A stretch of DNA of 64,000 nucleotides from Paenibacillus sp. PL91 (GCF_012935325.2 NZ_JABBYG020000021.1:1-64000); one strand, 5' to 3'; shown: positions 7,683-16,105, counted from the first letter of the stretch. The notes: a model not told the origin generated them from the letters alone. A program made the numbers and translations.

Positions 7683-8642
7683 ATGTTTGGAATGTTTGGA
7701 ATGTTGGGTATATCTGGTCTTTCGTTTTTGCTTGTGGCGTTTTTTACACCACTACTCATTTGGGGGCTGCGCAGCCTGAAGCTAACGCAGCCCATCCGGT
7801 CTGAGTTACCCCCTGATCATCAAGCCAAGCAAGGGACTCCACTGATGGCTGGCCTCATTTTGCTTATCGGTGTGGTAACATCTCTACAATTTCACCCTGC
7901 ACCATTGATGATCTTTTTGTGCGTTACGTTTCTCTTATTCAGTTCTGTTGGTTTTATGGATGATCTCAAAAAGGCAGCGTGGCAAGATCCATCAGGCATC
8001 TCCGGACGGACGAAACTTGTGTTTCAATTCGCATTTACCGGTATTCTGCTTATCACTTTGTTCCGTTCGTTTACGCTGACGAGCGATATTTCGTTGTTCA
8101 ATGGTTTTCAGCTACACTTGCCCGTTTACGTGTACATAGCCATCATGTTACTATTTGTGGTTGGATCAGCGAATGCTATCAATTTTACAGATGGTCTAGA
8201 CGGGCTATTGATCAATGTTGCGATCCCGACTTATTTTTTCTTTTTTCTAATTTCAGACAAGCAGGAAGTACAAACATTTTCGCTCGTAATGATTGGCTGT
8301 CTGCTCGGATTATTTCTCTACAATATTTATCCCGCCAGAGCGTTTATGGGGGATACTGGATCGCTAGCAATTGGAGGTTCACTCTCCATCTTAGCGGTAA
8401 TTGAAAAGGTAGAAATATTAATCCCAATCCTGTTTTCAGTTTATCTGGCTGAACAATTTTCGGTCATCCTGCAAGTCTGGTACTATAAACGCACGAAATT
8501 GCGCCTATTTAAAATGGCTCCGATTCATTATCATTTCAGCTTGAAGTATGGCTGGAGCGAGAATAAGATAGTCATGGTATTTGGTTTCATTTCTTGGGCG
8601 TCCGCTCTTATCTGTTGGTTTATTTGGAAATATGCCCTCTAG
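7683..8642 (+). CDS. MraY/WecA-family glycosyl-1-phosphate transferase, stand-alone paralogue
   Basis: A 319-residue polytopic membrane enzyme. The family residues are present: the DD pair in GFMDDLKKA, NAINFTDGLDGL, MGDTGSLAIGG and the cytoplasmic MAPIHYHF loop. MAPIHYHF and a length near 320 favour MraY (UDP-MurNAc-pentapeptide to undecaprenyl phosphate) over WecA/TagO. It lies outside a division/cell-wall cluster, so it is probably a second copy, perhaps for antibiotic tolerance or sporulation peptidoglycan. Start ATG 7683 follows GGAAGGGGTG; downstream in-frame ATGs also exist. A minimal N-terminal repeat (MFGMFGMLG) is odd. Confidence 0.87.
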   Translation: MFGMFGMLGISGLSFLLVAFFTPLLIWGLRSLKLTQPIRSELPPDHQAKQGTPLMAGLILLIGVVTSLQFHPAPLMIFLCVTFLLFSSVGFMDDLKKAAWQDPSGISGRTKLVFQFAFTGILLITLFRSFTLTSDISLFNGFQLHLPVYVYIAIMLLFVVGSANAINFTDGLDGLLINVAIPTYFFFFLISDKQEVQTFSLVMIGCLLGLFLYNIYPARAFMGDTGSLAIGGSLSILAVIEKVEILIPILFSVYLAEQFSVILQVWYYKRTKLRLFKMAPIHYHFSLKYGWSENKIVMVFGFISWASALICWFIWKYAL

Positions 8643-8833
8643 GCTCGTCCTCTCTTATAAGGGACAAGTCCGAAAGGGCAATGAGCACCAAAAGTATTAG
8701 TGTCCGGATAAAAAATAAGGTTTATGGGCTTTTACTTCTGAAGTCAAATCACCCTTTATCCTCCTCTTATTAGACCCTACCAACCAAATGGTGGGGCCTT
8801 TGTCTTTCTCCCTCAACAAGAAATGTGGGTTTT

Positions 8834-8919
8834 CAACTATCCTGCCCGTTAGTTGAACAAAAGGCTGCCAAGCGGCAGCCCTGTCGGTATTGAACTATCG
8901 TTCTCCGTTAGCGGAATGA
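8834..8919 (+). repeat. Main repeat, complete copy with short hairpin
   Basis: Left arm CAACTATCCTGCCCGTTAG (8834-8852), a perfect hairpin GGCTGCC-AA-GCGGCAGCC (about 8863-8880), and right arm TTGAACTATCGTTCTCCG then TTAGCGGAATG (to 8917). It follows the MraY-like gene. The hairpin CCCTACCA/TGGTGGGG near 8776-8799 is the more likely terminator of that gene. Confidence 0.8.
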
Positions 8920-9057
8920 CAATTTTCAAAAGCAGATTCACGTCAGGTTAAATGACTCCTCAAAAAGTAAGTGTCTCTTCCGCTGACGATGCTTGCGGAG
9001 TTGCTACACCCCTACTATTTGTGTGTTTATGAGGCAATAAATCAAAGCGATAGATTA

Positions 9058-9480
9058 CTAACGTCCTTTTGTAAGGATCCGGAACGTGATACCGAATTTA
9101 TCCGTTACATTACCGTAAGCGGGGCTGAAGAAACTTGCCTCTAGCGGGTTATTCACTCGACCGCCTTGCTTCAATGCTTCGAAATATTGGGTAGCTTTTT
9201 CTTTGTCGTCGGTTTGAACAACGATAGTGATTTGCGTTCCCTTCTCGTAGGTGCTTCCGGTAACATTATCGGTAATCTGTAGTTCGGAATCGCCAATTTT
9301 CAAGGCGGCGTAATTCACCCAGTCCTTCTTTTCCGGAGGCAGTGGAGCTTCCGGATTTTCCGGCATGTCTCCGAATCGAAGCATATAAGTGACCTTGGCA
9401 TCCAGCGCCTTCACGTATAAATCGATGGCTTCATTCGCGCTTCCGTTCATTTCAAGAAAAGGGATCAAACTCGTACTCAC
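9058..9480 (-). CDS. VOC/PhnB-like protein, probable target of the divergent ECF sigma factor
   Basis: 140 residues. It is a glyoxalase-fold (VOC, PhnB/3-demethylubiquinone methyltransferase-like) protein: TSLIPFLEMNGSANEAIDLY at the N-terminus, LRFGDMPENPE, then FFSPAYGNVTDKFGITFRI at the end. GTG at 9480 is chosen over the longer frame because AAGGAGATGATTGTT precedes it at ideal spacing. The catalytic role is unknown; metal ligands typical of active glyoxalases are not evident. Its promoter at 9566-9592 mirrors that of the sigma gene. Confidence 0.85.
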   Translation of the reverse strand: MSTSLIPFLEMNGSANEAIDLYVKALDAKVTYMLRFGDMPENPEAPLPPEKKDWVNYAALKIGDSELQITDNVTGSTYEKGTQITIVVQTDDKEKATQYFEALKQGGRVNNPLEASFFSPAYGNVTDKFGITFRILTKGR

Positions 9481-9565
9481 AACAATCATCTCCTTGGTTA
9501 AGTTTTCAACGGACAACCGGTAGACTCTTCTTTCACATAGACCGATATCCCTTGTCACTTACTAT

Positions 9566-9592
9566 GTCGTAAGTCATGAAGGAAACGTGACA
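9566..9592 (-). promoter_or_regulatory. ECF41-type promoter of the VOC gene
   Basis: Read on the minus strand: TGTCACG (9592-9586), 16 bp, then CGAC (9569-9566). The recalled ECF41 consensus is TGTCACA-N16-CGTC. It fits in both boxes with one mismatch each and has the exact spacing. Confidence 0.65.
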
Positions 9593-9653
9593 GAAATGGC
9601 GAAAAGCGCTTTAATGAAAAATTCGAAATAATAACTGTAGTTTTGGTGCACTC

Positions 9654-9680
9654 CGTCACATTTACAGAATTTCTTACGAC
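9654..9680 (+). promoter_or_regulatory. ECF41-type promoter of the sigma gene (autoregulation)
   Basis: CGTCACA (9654-9660), 16 bp, CGAC (9677-9680), about 43 bp before the sigma start. It has the same spacing and the same TTACGAC ending as the divergent promoter, which suggests that one sigma factor reads both. Confidence 0.65.
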
Positions 9681-9723
9681 AAATAAGTAGATAAACAAGA
9701 AACGAAGGGAGAGATAGTGGCGC

Positions 9724-10611
9724 ATGAACGATCACAACTGGCTTATTGAACAATTCGAGACGCATCGGAATCATTTACAAGCGGTGGCTTACCGGATGCT
9801 CGGATCACGGAGCGAAGCAGATGACGCTGTGCAGGAATCATGGATCCGTCTTATCCACTCAAATAAGGGCGAAGTCGAGAATATGGGAGGATGGCTGACA
9901 ACTATTGTCTCGAGGGTGTGTCTTGATATGCTGCGAACACGCAAGTCGAGGCGTGAAGAGCTTGTGATGGCTAGCGCACCTGAACCGGTTACTGGTCATC
10001 AAGACGGAAGCGATCCCGAGCATGAAGCGCTGATGGCTGACTCCGTCGGACTTGCGATGCTCGTTGTCCTCGAGAAATTGAATCCTGCTGAACGCGTTGC
10101 GTTCGTGCTTCACGATATATTCGCCTTGTCTTTCTCGGAGATCGCTCTCATTATTGGACGCAACGAAGCCGCAGCGAGACAGCTTGCGAGCCGCGCTCGT
10201 CGCCGAGTCCAGGGTACCGAATCGACTTCGGAAACTGTTGAGCTTCAGCGAAAAAGGGAGCTTGTCGATGCCTTCCTCGCCGCGTCGCGTAACGGAGACT
10301 TTGAGAAACTGCTCTCGGTATTGGACCCGAATGTCGTCCTTAGAAACGACCCCGCATTCGCGCCAGTTGCAAATGCGCCGGTTGTTCGCGGTTCAGAGGC
10401 CGTGTTCAAGCTTGCCCAGCAATTCGCGAATCGTGCCCGGAGCATGAAGTCGGTGCTCGTGAACGGATCGGTAGGCGTCGTCGCGGGTCATTTGGATCAA
10501 CCGATGTTCATTCTGGAATTCACGGTTGTGGATGGCAAAATCACCGAGATCGGCATGATTGCCGACCAGGCACGCCTTCACGGGCTCAACATCGCGGCTT
10601 TGAACGATTGA
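9724..10611 (+). CDS. ECF41-type RNA polymerase sigma factor with C-terminal SnoaL-like domain
   Basis: 295 residues. Region 2 runs from LIEQFETHRNHLQAVAYRML through ADDAVQESWIRL (about residues 5-45). Region 4 is LNPAERVAFVLHDIFALSFSEIALIIGRNEAAARQLASRARRR (residues about 119-160). A fused C-terminal SnoaL/NTF2-like domain (about 175-290) follows with NGDFEKLLSVLDPNVVLRND and PVVRGSEAV. The fused domain replaces a separate anti-sigma factor in the ECF41 (SigJ) group. Codon use is GC-richer than in the neighbours. ATG follows AGGGAGA. The divergent VOC protein fits the usual small-enzyme partner of this group. Confidence 0.92.
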   Translation: MNDHNWLIEQFETHRNHLQAVAYRMLGSRSEADDAVQESWIRLIHSNKGEVENMGGWLTTIVSRVCLDMLRTRKSRREELVMASAPEPVTGHQDGSDPEHEALMADSVGLAMLVVLEKLNPAERVAFVLHDIFALSFSEIALIIGRNEAAARQLASRARRRVQGTESTSETVELQRKRELVDAFLAASRNGDFEKLLSVLDPNVVLRNDPAFAPVANAPVVRGSEAVFKLAQQFANRARSMKSVLVNGSVGVVAGHLDQPMFILEFTVVDGKITEIGMIADQARLHGLNIAALND

Positions 10612-10664
10612 TTGGATGAAGAGCTAAGGAACTGCAACAACATTAAAATAGAACACAAGAACAC

Positions 10665-10704
10665 AAAAAAACGCACTGTCGCGATCGTAGACAAAGCGTT
10701 TTTT
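10665..10704 (+). terminator. Terminator of the sigma factor gene
   Basis: AAAAAACGC (10666-10674) pairs with GCGTTTTTT (10696-10704) across a 21-nt loop and ends in T-rich sequence, 55 bp after the stop. Confidence 0.65.
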
Positions 10705-11124
10705 CTTGCTTTAACAGTAAATGATTCCACTGCATATATCATGACAATACTTGATGAACCAAAATGGGTTGAGACCAATGGCTTTAGCAAATCCTCAACA
10801 TAGTATTGTCAAAAATAAGGGGAGCGCACCATGAGTAAAAGGATTACCACGTTATCCTGCCCTTCGCGGGAATTGACCCTAGGTTTACGCTTCAGGCAAG
10901 TTCACAGCGACAACCAATCGCATTACAAAGCGTGGCTCAAAAAAGCTGCGACACGCCTTATATCTCGCCGTATTGTGCGGTTTGAAGAAGACAGGCAGGT
11001 ATCGCATTCGTTCCGATCTTCTCTGAAGGTGCGGAGAAAGTAAAAGAGTTCTCGACAACCACCTGCTCTCTGCAAGTCTCTCGTGTGCCTGCTTATCTAT
11101 GCGGAGCAATCATCCAAAACTATT
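10705..11124. other. Intergenic region with a long-range inverted repeat
   Basis: No gene is supported. TGACAATACT (10742-10751) and AGTATTGTCA (10802-10811) form a perfect 10-bp inverted repeat about 50 bp apart, of unknown meaning. A corrupted left arm (TTATCCTGCCCTTCG) is at about 10851. Frames at 10831-11109 lack homology and read as shadows of each other. Confidence 0.45.
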
Positions 11125-11508
11125 TTATTCTACTATAAGTTTAGCCTTCATATTGGAATGGCCTGAGCCGCACATTCTATTACAGAAGAATTCATACGTA
11201 CCAGCCTCATTTATTGTCACAACCTTGGAATCACCGGAGCGCAGTTCTTTGATTTCAAGGTCTTCAAATGCAATACCATGTACGCCAGATCCCGACTCTA
11301 ACGTTAGCTTAACGGCTTCTCCTTTTTTAATTCTATACTCGGCTTTATCAAACTCCCAGTTCGTTGCCGTGATAACGACTTCATTCGCAATTTTTTTTGA
11401 CTCTTCACTAGGTCCTGATTGAGCTTCTTCATTTTTACTAGCTCCACATGCTGTTAGCAATATGACATATACCACAATAATGACGGAAACCCCTGTGATA
11501 CGAAACAC
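11125..11508 (-). CDS. Cupredoxin lipoprotein with a complete CuA-type site
   Basis: A 127-residue exported protein. The signal peptide ends in the lipobox LLTAC at about residues 18-22 (acylated Cys 22), followed by a Ser/Glu/Lys linker and a cupredoxin domain. The end carries C-N-R-M-C-G-S-G-H-S-N-M, which fits the CuA pattern CxxxCxxxHxxM of cytochrome oxidase subunit II; the upstream His in GVHGIAF completes the ligands. It is far shorter than subunit II and has no two-helix anchor. It may be an electron carrier or copper-binding protein on the outer face of the membrane. It is divergent from catalase, with LysR-type boxes between. Confidence 0.85.
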   Translation of the reverse strand: MFRITGVSVIIVVYVILLTACGASKNEEAQSGPSEESKKIANEVVITATNWEFDKAEYRIKKGEAVKLTLESGSGVHGIAFEDLEIKELRSGDSKVVTINEAGTYEFFCNRMCGSGHSNMKAKLIVE

Positions 11509-11599
11509 GCTATCCCCTCCTAGTAATGGTAATATAAAAAATTAAAAGCATTTTTTATAGCTTAAATCCTCCTATTTATATCTATCAATATGTCTTTTT

Positions 11600-11614
11600 C
11601 TATATCCATCATAG
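11600..11614. promoter_or_regulatory. LysR-type box 1 (cupredoxin/catalase)
   Basis: CTAT-ATCCATC-ATAG, a palindrome with T-N11-A geometry, followed by GAATTT. It lies between the divergent cupredoxin and catalase genes and shares the trailing GAATT with the box at 20758. Confidence 0.6.
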
Positions 11615-11689
11615 GAATTTCTAATATCTATGGGGAATACTCGGTCCACACCTATTTTCACACTGACTTTATAAAGATATAAACGATAG

Positions 11690-11704
11690 CTATGTCAAAT
11701 ATAG
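11690..11704. promoter_or_regulatory. LysR-type box 2 (cupredoxin/catalase)
   Basis: CTAT-GTCAAAT-ATAG, same geometry as box 1 and about 90 bp from it, on the catalase side of the intergenic region. Confidence 0.6.
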
Positions 11705-11909
11705 ATAGACCCATATTGATGGAATCACAAAATGCTAATAAGATGTTCCTAACACCATCCTAAATAGATGTAAATAAATGAATGGGGTCAAAATTGTTCC
11801 ATGGAGGCAAAAAATTCTTTCAATCTTGTCCGACGAACCAAATGACTTATTGCTTAGGATGGTTGGAAAGAAGTTGCTGATTTTATTTAATATATTGGAG
11901 GTAATTAAA

Positions 11910-13367
11910 TTGGAAATCAAAAATGGCCAAATAACGACAAGTTGGGGAGCTCCAGTTGGAGATAACCAGAATTCTATGACTGCTGGCTCTCGAGGTCCAA
12001 CGCTCATTCAAGACGTTCATCTTCTTGAAAAGCTTGCTCATTTCAATCGCGAACGAGTCCCTGAACGTGTAGTTCATGCCAAAGGTGCCGGTGCGCACGG
12101 ATATTTTGAAGTAACCCATGATGTATCTTCATATACAAAAGCCAACTTTTTGTCTGGGGTTGGTAAACGTACGTCCGTGTTTGTACGTTTCTCCACTGTT
12201 GCAGGCGAACTCGGCTCTGCAGATACCGTACGTGACCCTCGTGGCTTCGCCGTAAAGTTTTACACCGAAGAAGGGAACTATGATTTGGTAGGAAATAACA
12301 CTCCCGTCTTCTTCATACGGGATGCCATTAAATTTCCGGATTTCATTCATACTCAGAAACGACACCCTCAAACTCATCTTAAAAACCCTAACGCAGTATG
12401 GGATTTCTGGTCTTTGTCTCCCGAGTCCTTGCACCAAGTATCTATCTTGATGTCTGATCGCGGTATACCTGCTACACTCCGTCACCTGCATGGTTATGGA
12501 AGCCACACGTTTAAGTGGGTCAATGCAGATGGACAAGGGGTTTGGGTGAAATATCATTTCAAAACTGAACAGGGAGTAAAAACTCTGGATGTCGAACTAG
12601 CTGCCAAACTGGCCGGTGAAAACCCGGATTATCACATTGAGGATTTGTTTCATGCCATAGAAAAAGCAAACTTCCCCGCATGGAAGTTGTATGTTCAAAT
12701 TATGCCGCTGGAAGATGCGAATACTTATCGTTTCGACCCATTCGATGTAACAAAAGTTTGGTCGCAAAAAGACTATCCTCTTATCGAGGTTGGACGTATG
12801 GTCCTCGATCGTAATCCGGAAAATTATTTTGCTGAAGTTGAACAAGCAACTTTTTCACCTGGAGCATTCGTACCTGGTATTGAGGCTTCTCCGGATAAAA
12901 TGCTTCAAGGGCGTTTATTCGCCTATGCAGATGCACATCGCTATCGAGTGGGCACAAATCATAACACGCTTCCTATTAATAAACCTGTCGTCGAAGTGAA
13001 TAATAACCAGCGTGATGGTCAAATGCGTTATGATCGCAATGGGGGAAATTCAGTTTATTATGAACCGAATAGTTTCGACGGCGTGACTGAATCTGCAGCA
13101 TACAAGACAGCCTCGTTTGAAGTATCCGGTTCAGCCGACAGTGTCCCTTATGACCATAATGACCATTACACTCAACCTGGTGACTTGTACCGGTTACTTA
13201 GTGCAGAAGAACGCGGGCGCTTGATAAATAACATTGTGAACGCAATGAAACCGGTTGAGAAGGATGAAATAAAACTTCGTCAAATCGCCCATTTTTATAA
13301 AGCGGATCCTGAATGGGGAAATGCGGTTGCTGAGGGGCTTGGTTTAAGAGATACCGAGCTGGCTTAA
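11910..13367 (+). CDS. katA: Monofunctional haem catalase
   Basis: 485 residues, the size of small-subunit clade 3 catalases. The distal histidine lies in RVVHAKGAGAHGYF, the distal asparagine region is GNYDLVGNNTPVFFIRD, and the proximal tyrosine is in RLFAYADAHRYRVG (Tyr of LFAYADAH). The enzyme breaks H2O2 down to water and O2 in the cytoplasm. The start is TTG at 11910, eight bases after GGAGGT; the longer frame back to 11778 has no ribosome site and no catalase-like sequence. Two CTAT-N7-ATAG boxes lie upstream, and a terminator follows. Confidence 0.95.
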   Translation: MEIKNGQITTSWGAPVGDNQNSMTAGSRGPTLIQDVHLLEKLAHFNRERVPERVVHAKGAGAHGYFEVTHDVSSYTKANFLSGVGKRTSVFVRFSTVAGELGSADTVRDPRGFAVKFYTEEGNYDLVGNNTPVFFIRDAIKFPDFIHTQKRHPQTHLKNPNAVWDFWSLSPESLHQVSILMSDRGIPATLRHLHGYGSHTFKWVNADGQGVWVKYHFKTEQGVKTLDVELAAKLAGENPDYHIEDLFHAIEKANFPAWKLYVQIMPLEDANTYRFDPFDVTKVWSQKDYPLIEVGRMVLDRNPENYFAEVEQATFSPGAFVPGIEASPDKMLQGRLFAYADAHRYRVGTNHNTLPINKPVVEVNNNQRDGQMRYDRNGGNSVYYEPNSFDGVTESAAYKTASFEVSGSADSVPYDHNDHYTQPGDLYRLLSAEERGRLINNIVNAMKPVEKDEIKLRQIAHFYKADPEWGNAVAEGLGLRDTELA

Positions 13368-13390
13368 AAAAATTTACCTCATTGAACAAA

Positions 13391-13437
13391 GAGCAGTTAC
13401 TCGCAGCTAATCATAGCCTGTGTAACTGCCCTTTTTG
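13391..13437 (+). terminator. Catalase terminator
   Basis: GCAGTTAC (13393-13400) pairs with GTAACTGC (13422-13429) and CTTTTTG follows. Confidence 0.65.
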
Positions 13438-13460
13438 CGTTATCAAATGCTCAAATCAAA

Positions 13461-14459
13461 CTACTTTGTAACAAGAAAAGCAGCAACTTCAGCTAGCCGA
13501 GAAGCGTAACTCCACTCATTATCATACCAAGCGGCTACTGATAAAAGCTCGCCCTGCACTTGCGTCAAAGGCAGATCAATAATGGATGAATGAGGATCCC
13601 CTACAATACGGGAAGAGGCCCATTCACCCTCCAATACGTTTAGAACCCCCTTAAGTTCACCTTCATTAGCGGCAAGGCGGAACATTTCGTTGATCTCTTG
13701 AACGGAGCATGATTTCTCTGTTATCAGATTAAGCTCCGCAATGCTGCCTGTGCGAGTCGGGATTCGGTATGCCTTTCCAGTAATTTGGAGATCACTCCAA
13801 ATAAACTTGAGAGCCTTGGCCGCTCCTGAGGATGATGGGATGATATTTTCTGCTGCTGCCCAAGAATCCCTCCGATCCTTCATAGGCTGATCTGTTAATG
13901 ATTGTGTATTAGTATAAGAATGAACCGTTGAAAACAGGCCATATTTAATGCCGTAATTTTCCCTAACTAATTTCACTACTGGTGCCAGCGAATTGGTTGT
14001 ACAGCTAGCCATACTGATAATTTTATGCTTCTCCGGATCGAAGCTGCTGAGATTAATTCCTTTAAGCAAAACGGCGTCGCAGTCTTCGAGACTTTTACTT
14101 GGCCCGCTGACAAGTACACGCTTGGCGCCGCGATCCAAGTGCAATTGTGCAACGGGTCTGGTTACAGCACGTCCCGTACAGTCAATCACCAACTCAACAT
14201 CCAGTTCTCCCCAATTAGGCACTTCACTGGACGAATTCATATATCGGATTTCACGGCCGCCTATAATAATAGCTCCTTCTCGACTGAGGACTTCTTCATA
14301 CCAACGTTTATAATTCGTATCAACCTCAAAAAGCGCCGCAAGTATAGATTCATCTTTTATATCAGAAATGGAATGGGGTACAAAGAGCTTCTCCTGAAGT
14401 GCTACTCTAAGTAATTGCCGACCGATACGCCCGAATCCAAATATTGCAATTTTACTCAT
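13461..14459 (-). CDS. gap: Glyceraldehyde-3-phosphate dehydrogenase paralogue
   Basis: 332 residues, NAD-binding type I GAPDH. GFGRIGRQLLR opens the Rossmann fold. The catalytic cysteine is in SMASCTTNSLAP (about residue 150), HSYTNTQSLTDQ contains the active-site histidine, and SSSGAAKAL and WYDNEWSY are typical. ATG 14459 follows GGGAGGGTATC; eight extra upstream codons have no ribosome site. It lies 20 nt after the dioxygenase and is co-transcribed with it, away from glycolysis genes. It could be a spare, oxidation-resistant or aldehyde-specific copy; this is inference. The N-terminal half diverges from housekeeping Gap. Confidence 0.88.
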   Translation of the reverse strand: MSKIAIFGFGRIGRQLLRVALQEKLFVPHSISDIKDESILAALFEVDTNYKRWYEEVLSREGAIIIGGREIRYMNSSSEVPNWGELDVELVIDCTGRAVTRPVAQLHLDRGAKRVLVSGPSKSLEDCDAVLLKGINLSSFDPEKHKIISMASCTTNSLAPVVKLVRENYGIKYGLFSTVHSYTNTQSLTDQPMKDRRDSWAAAENIIPSSSGAAKALKFIWSDLQITGKAYRIPTRTGSIAELNLITEKSCSVQEINEMFRLAANEGELKGVLNVLEGEWASSRIVGDPHSSIIDLPLTQVQGELLSVAAWYDNEWSYASRLAEVAAFLVTK

Positions 14460-14479
14460 GATACCCTCCCATTTATGTT

Positions 14480-15439
14480 TCATTGCTTGATTGACTCCAA
14501 TTCGTGCACTTGAATAGGAGTCAGGATCTTTTCAATTTCAGCACGGCTGTCTTCAAACCATGATGGCAGCATTAATACCTCGCCCAGATGATCTTCAGGC
14601 TCATCATTTGCGAAACCTGGCGGATCTGTCGCGATTTCAAACAAAATGCCGCCTTGTTCACGGAAATAGATAGCATTGAAATACTGTCGGTCAATAATCG
14701 GTGTTGGATTAAAACCGCTTCTTTCCACATGGCTTCTCCATGCATCATGGTCTTCAAAATCCTTGGCTCGCCATGCGATATGGTGAACGGTGCCTGCACC
14801 GGGGATCCCCCATTCCATGGGCTCCGCATTCACGTCAATGAGGTTTCCGATGTCTCCTTCTGCCTTATAGCGAATAAAGTCGCCATCCTGCCCTACCTTT
14901 TTAAGACCTAAAACGTCCTCAAGAACCTTCATGGTCATTGTTGATGCAGTGCTGTATAGCACCGCACCCCCGAATCCTTTGATGGCCTTATCCGTTGGTA
15001 TACCTCCGAATGACCACGTATTGAGAACCCCGTCTTCCCGTTCAACAATCTCTAACTGCAGACCGTCAAGATCTAAAAATTCGATATAGTTTTCGGAAAA
15101 ACGGGCACTTTCTGTGAAGGCAATATCGAACGCTGTGAGGCGTGCTTTCCAAAAATCAAGTGCGCCTACTGGTACTGCGTATGTTGTTGTACCTACTTGT
15201 CCTCCTCCTATGCGACCCTTACTAGAAAATTTGTGTGGGAAGAACGTAATAATGGTTCCAGGGCTACCTTTTTCGTTGCCGAAGTACAAATGGTATACTT
15301 CGGGTGCATCAAAGTTAATTGTTTTTTTTACAAGACGAAGACCCAGGACCCCAGCATAAAAATCTACATTTCTCTGCGCATCCTTCACGAAACAAGTAAT
15401 ATGATGGATGCCTGCTGTTTTCTTTAAGATATTAACCAT
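14480..15439 (-). CDS. mhqO: Ring-cleaving dioxygenase of the VOC superfamily (MhqO/MhqA type)
   Basis: 319 residues with two glyoxalase-like modules. Module 1 starts GIHHITCFVKDAQRNVDFYAGVLGLRL; module 2 has GTVHHIAWRAKDFEDHDAW and GGILFEIATDPPGF. The His and Glu ligands (HHIT, VHHIAW, LFEIA) match Fe(II) extradiol dioxygenases that detoxify hydroquinones. ATG 15439 is preferred to the upstream TTG because GAGGGAG is 10 nt away. It is first in an operon with the GAPDH paralogue, with a LysR-type box 105 bp upstream. Two degraded copies occur at 28925 and 32740. Confidence 0.87.
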   Translation of the reverse strand: MVNILKKTAGIHHITCFVKDAQRNVDFYAGVLGLRLVKKTINFDAPEVYHLYFGNEKGSPGTIITFFPHKFSSKGRIGGGQVGTTTYAVPVGALDFWKARLTAFDIAFTESARFSENYIEFLDLDGLQLEIVEREDGVLNTWSFGGIPTDKAIKGFGGAVLYSTASTMTMKVLEDVLGLKKVGQDGDFIRYKAEGDIGNLIDVNAEPMEWGIPGAGTVHHIAWRAKDFEDHDAWRSHVERSGFNPTPIIDRQYFNAIYFREQGGILFEIATDPPGFANDEPEDHLGEVLMLPSWFEDSRAEIEKILTPIQVHELESIKQ

Positions 15440-15544
15440 CTTTACCAAACTCCCTCTGCTAGATTTTTCGATCCTGCTAATGACTGAACATACTCCTAAT
15501 TCAAATCATAGTGAAAAGAGAAACAGCGAACAATTCCATTTTTT

Positions 15545-15558
15545 CTATACTTGCATAG
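15545..15558. promoter_or_regulatory. LysR-type box upstream of mhqO
   Basis: CTAT-ACTTGC-ATAG with a six-base spacer, one shorter than the other boxes, followed by CGAATTT. It lies about 105 bp before the dioxygenase start. Confidence 0.5.
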
Positions 15559-15605
15559 CGAATTTACTATATCTTTGGCACGAATAACCCATTTGGTTCC
15601 AATAC

Positions 15606-15636
15606 AAAAAGCCGAGGATTTCCCCCGGCTTTTTGC
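15606..15636 (-). terminator. Terminator of dps
   Basis: AAAAAGCCG...CGGCTTTTT hairpin, symmetrical, so it can act on both strands; it lies 30 nt past the dps stop. Confidence 0.75.
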
Positions 15637-15667
15637 GATGACATAGCAGATAGAAAACGGATCTCGG

Positions 15668-16105
15668 TTACCCTAAAAATGATTTCAACATCCATACATG
15701 CTTTTCAACCGAGTAATGAATGGCCAAAAGCATATCTCCGGTTGTCTCGTCGTCCTCACGATTAGCGATACTTATACCTTCTTTTAGCTCATTAATAATA
15801 GTTCCAAAATCGGCTACAAGCGTGCGGACCATCTCTGCAGCGCTCTCATTACCCACTGCATCTTTTACCGTTGCGGTTTCAAGAATTCCATGCAAAGTCG
15901 CTACAGGGCTGCCGCCTAATGCCAGTAGCCGCTCGGCAAGATTGTCCGTATGAAGTGCAGCTTCCGTGTATAGTTCTTCAAACTTCAAATGTAAAGTGAA
16001 GAACTGTTGACCTTTGACATACCAATGATAATTATGGAGTTTGGTGAACAGAAGACTCCAGTTCGCTATCTGAGTGTTTAGTACTTCCATACGTTTTTCA
16101 GACAT
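15668..16105 (-). CDS. dps: Dps-family DNA-protecting miniferritin
   Basis: 145 residues with the Dps four-helix fold. The ferroxidase-site pattern is visible: NYHWYVKGQQFFTLHLKFEELY and HTDNLAERLLALGGSP, and the family block SMVRTLVADF-like region is AAEMVRTLVADFGTI. It stores iron and protects DNA from peroxide. ATG 16105 follows GAAAGGGGC; the longer frame has no ribosome site. It is divergent from the 16344 membrane gene with a LysR-type box between, which fits co-induction with catalase. Confidence 0.92.
   Translation of the reverse strand: MSEKRMEVLNTQIANWSLLFTKLHNYHWYVKGQQFFTLHLKFEELYTEAALHTDNLAERLLALGGSPVATLHGILETATVKDAVGNESAAEMVRTLVADFGTIINELKEGISIANREDDETTGDMLLAIHYSVEKHVWMLKSFLG

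Noticed and set aside
9481..9558. N-terminal extension of the VOC protein
   Set aside because: The GTG at 9480 has AAGGAG, and the extra residues come before the conserved start of the fold.
10612..10803. 63-codon plus-strand frame after the sigma gene
   Set aside because: It contains the terminator stem of the sigma gene and one arm of an inverted repeat; no ribosome site.
10831..11109. Plus (10831-11043) and minus (10885-11109) frames
   Set aside because: They overlap each other on opposite strands, begin in a corrupted repeat arm, and match nothing recognisable.
11778..11909. N-terminal extension of catalase to an ATG at 11778
   Set aside because: A TTG start at 11910 has an ideal GGAGGT, and the extension has no similarity to catalases.
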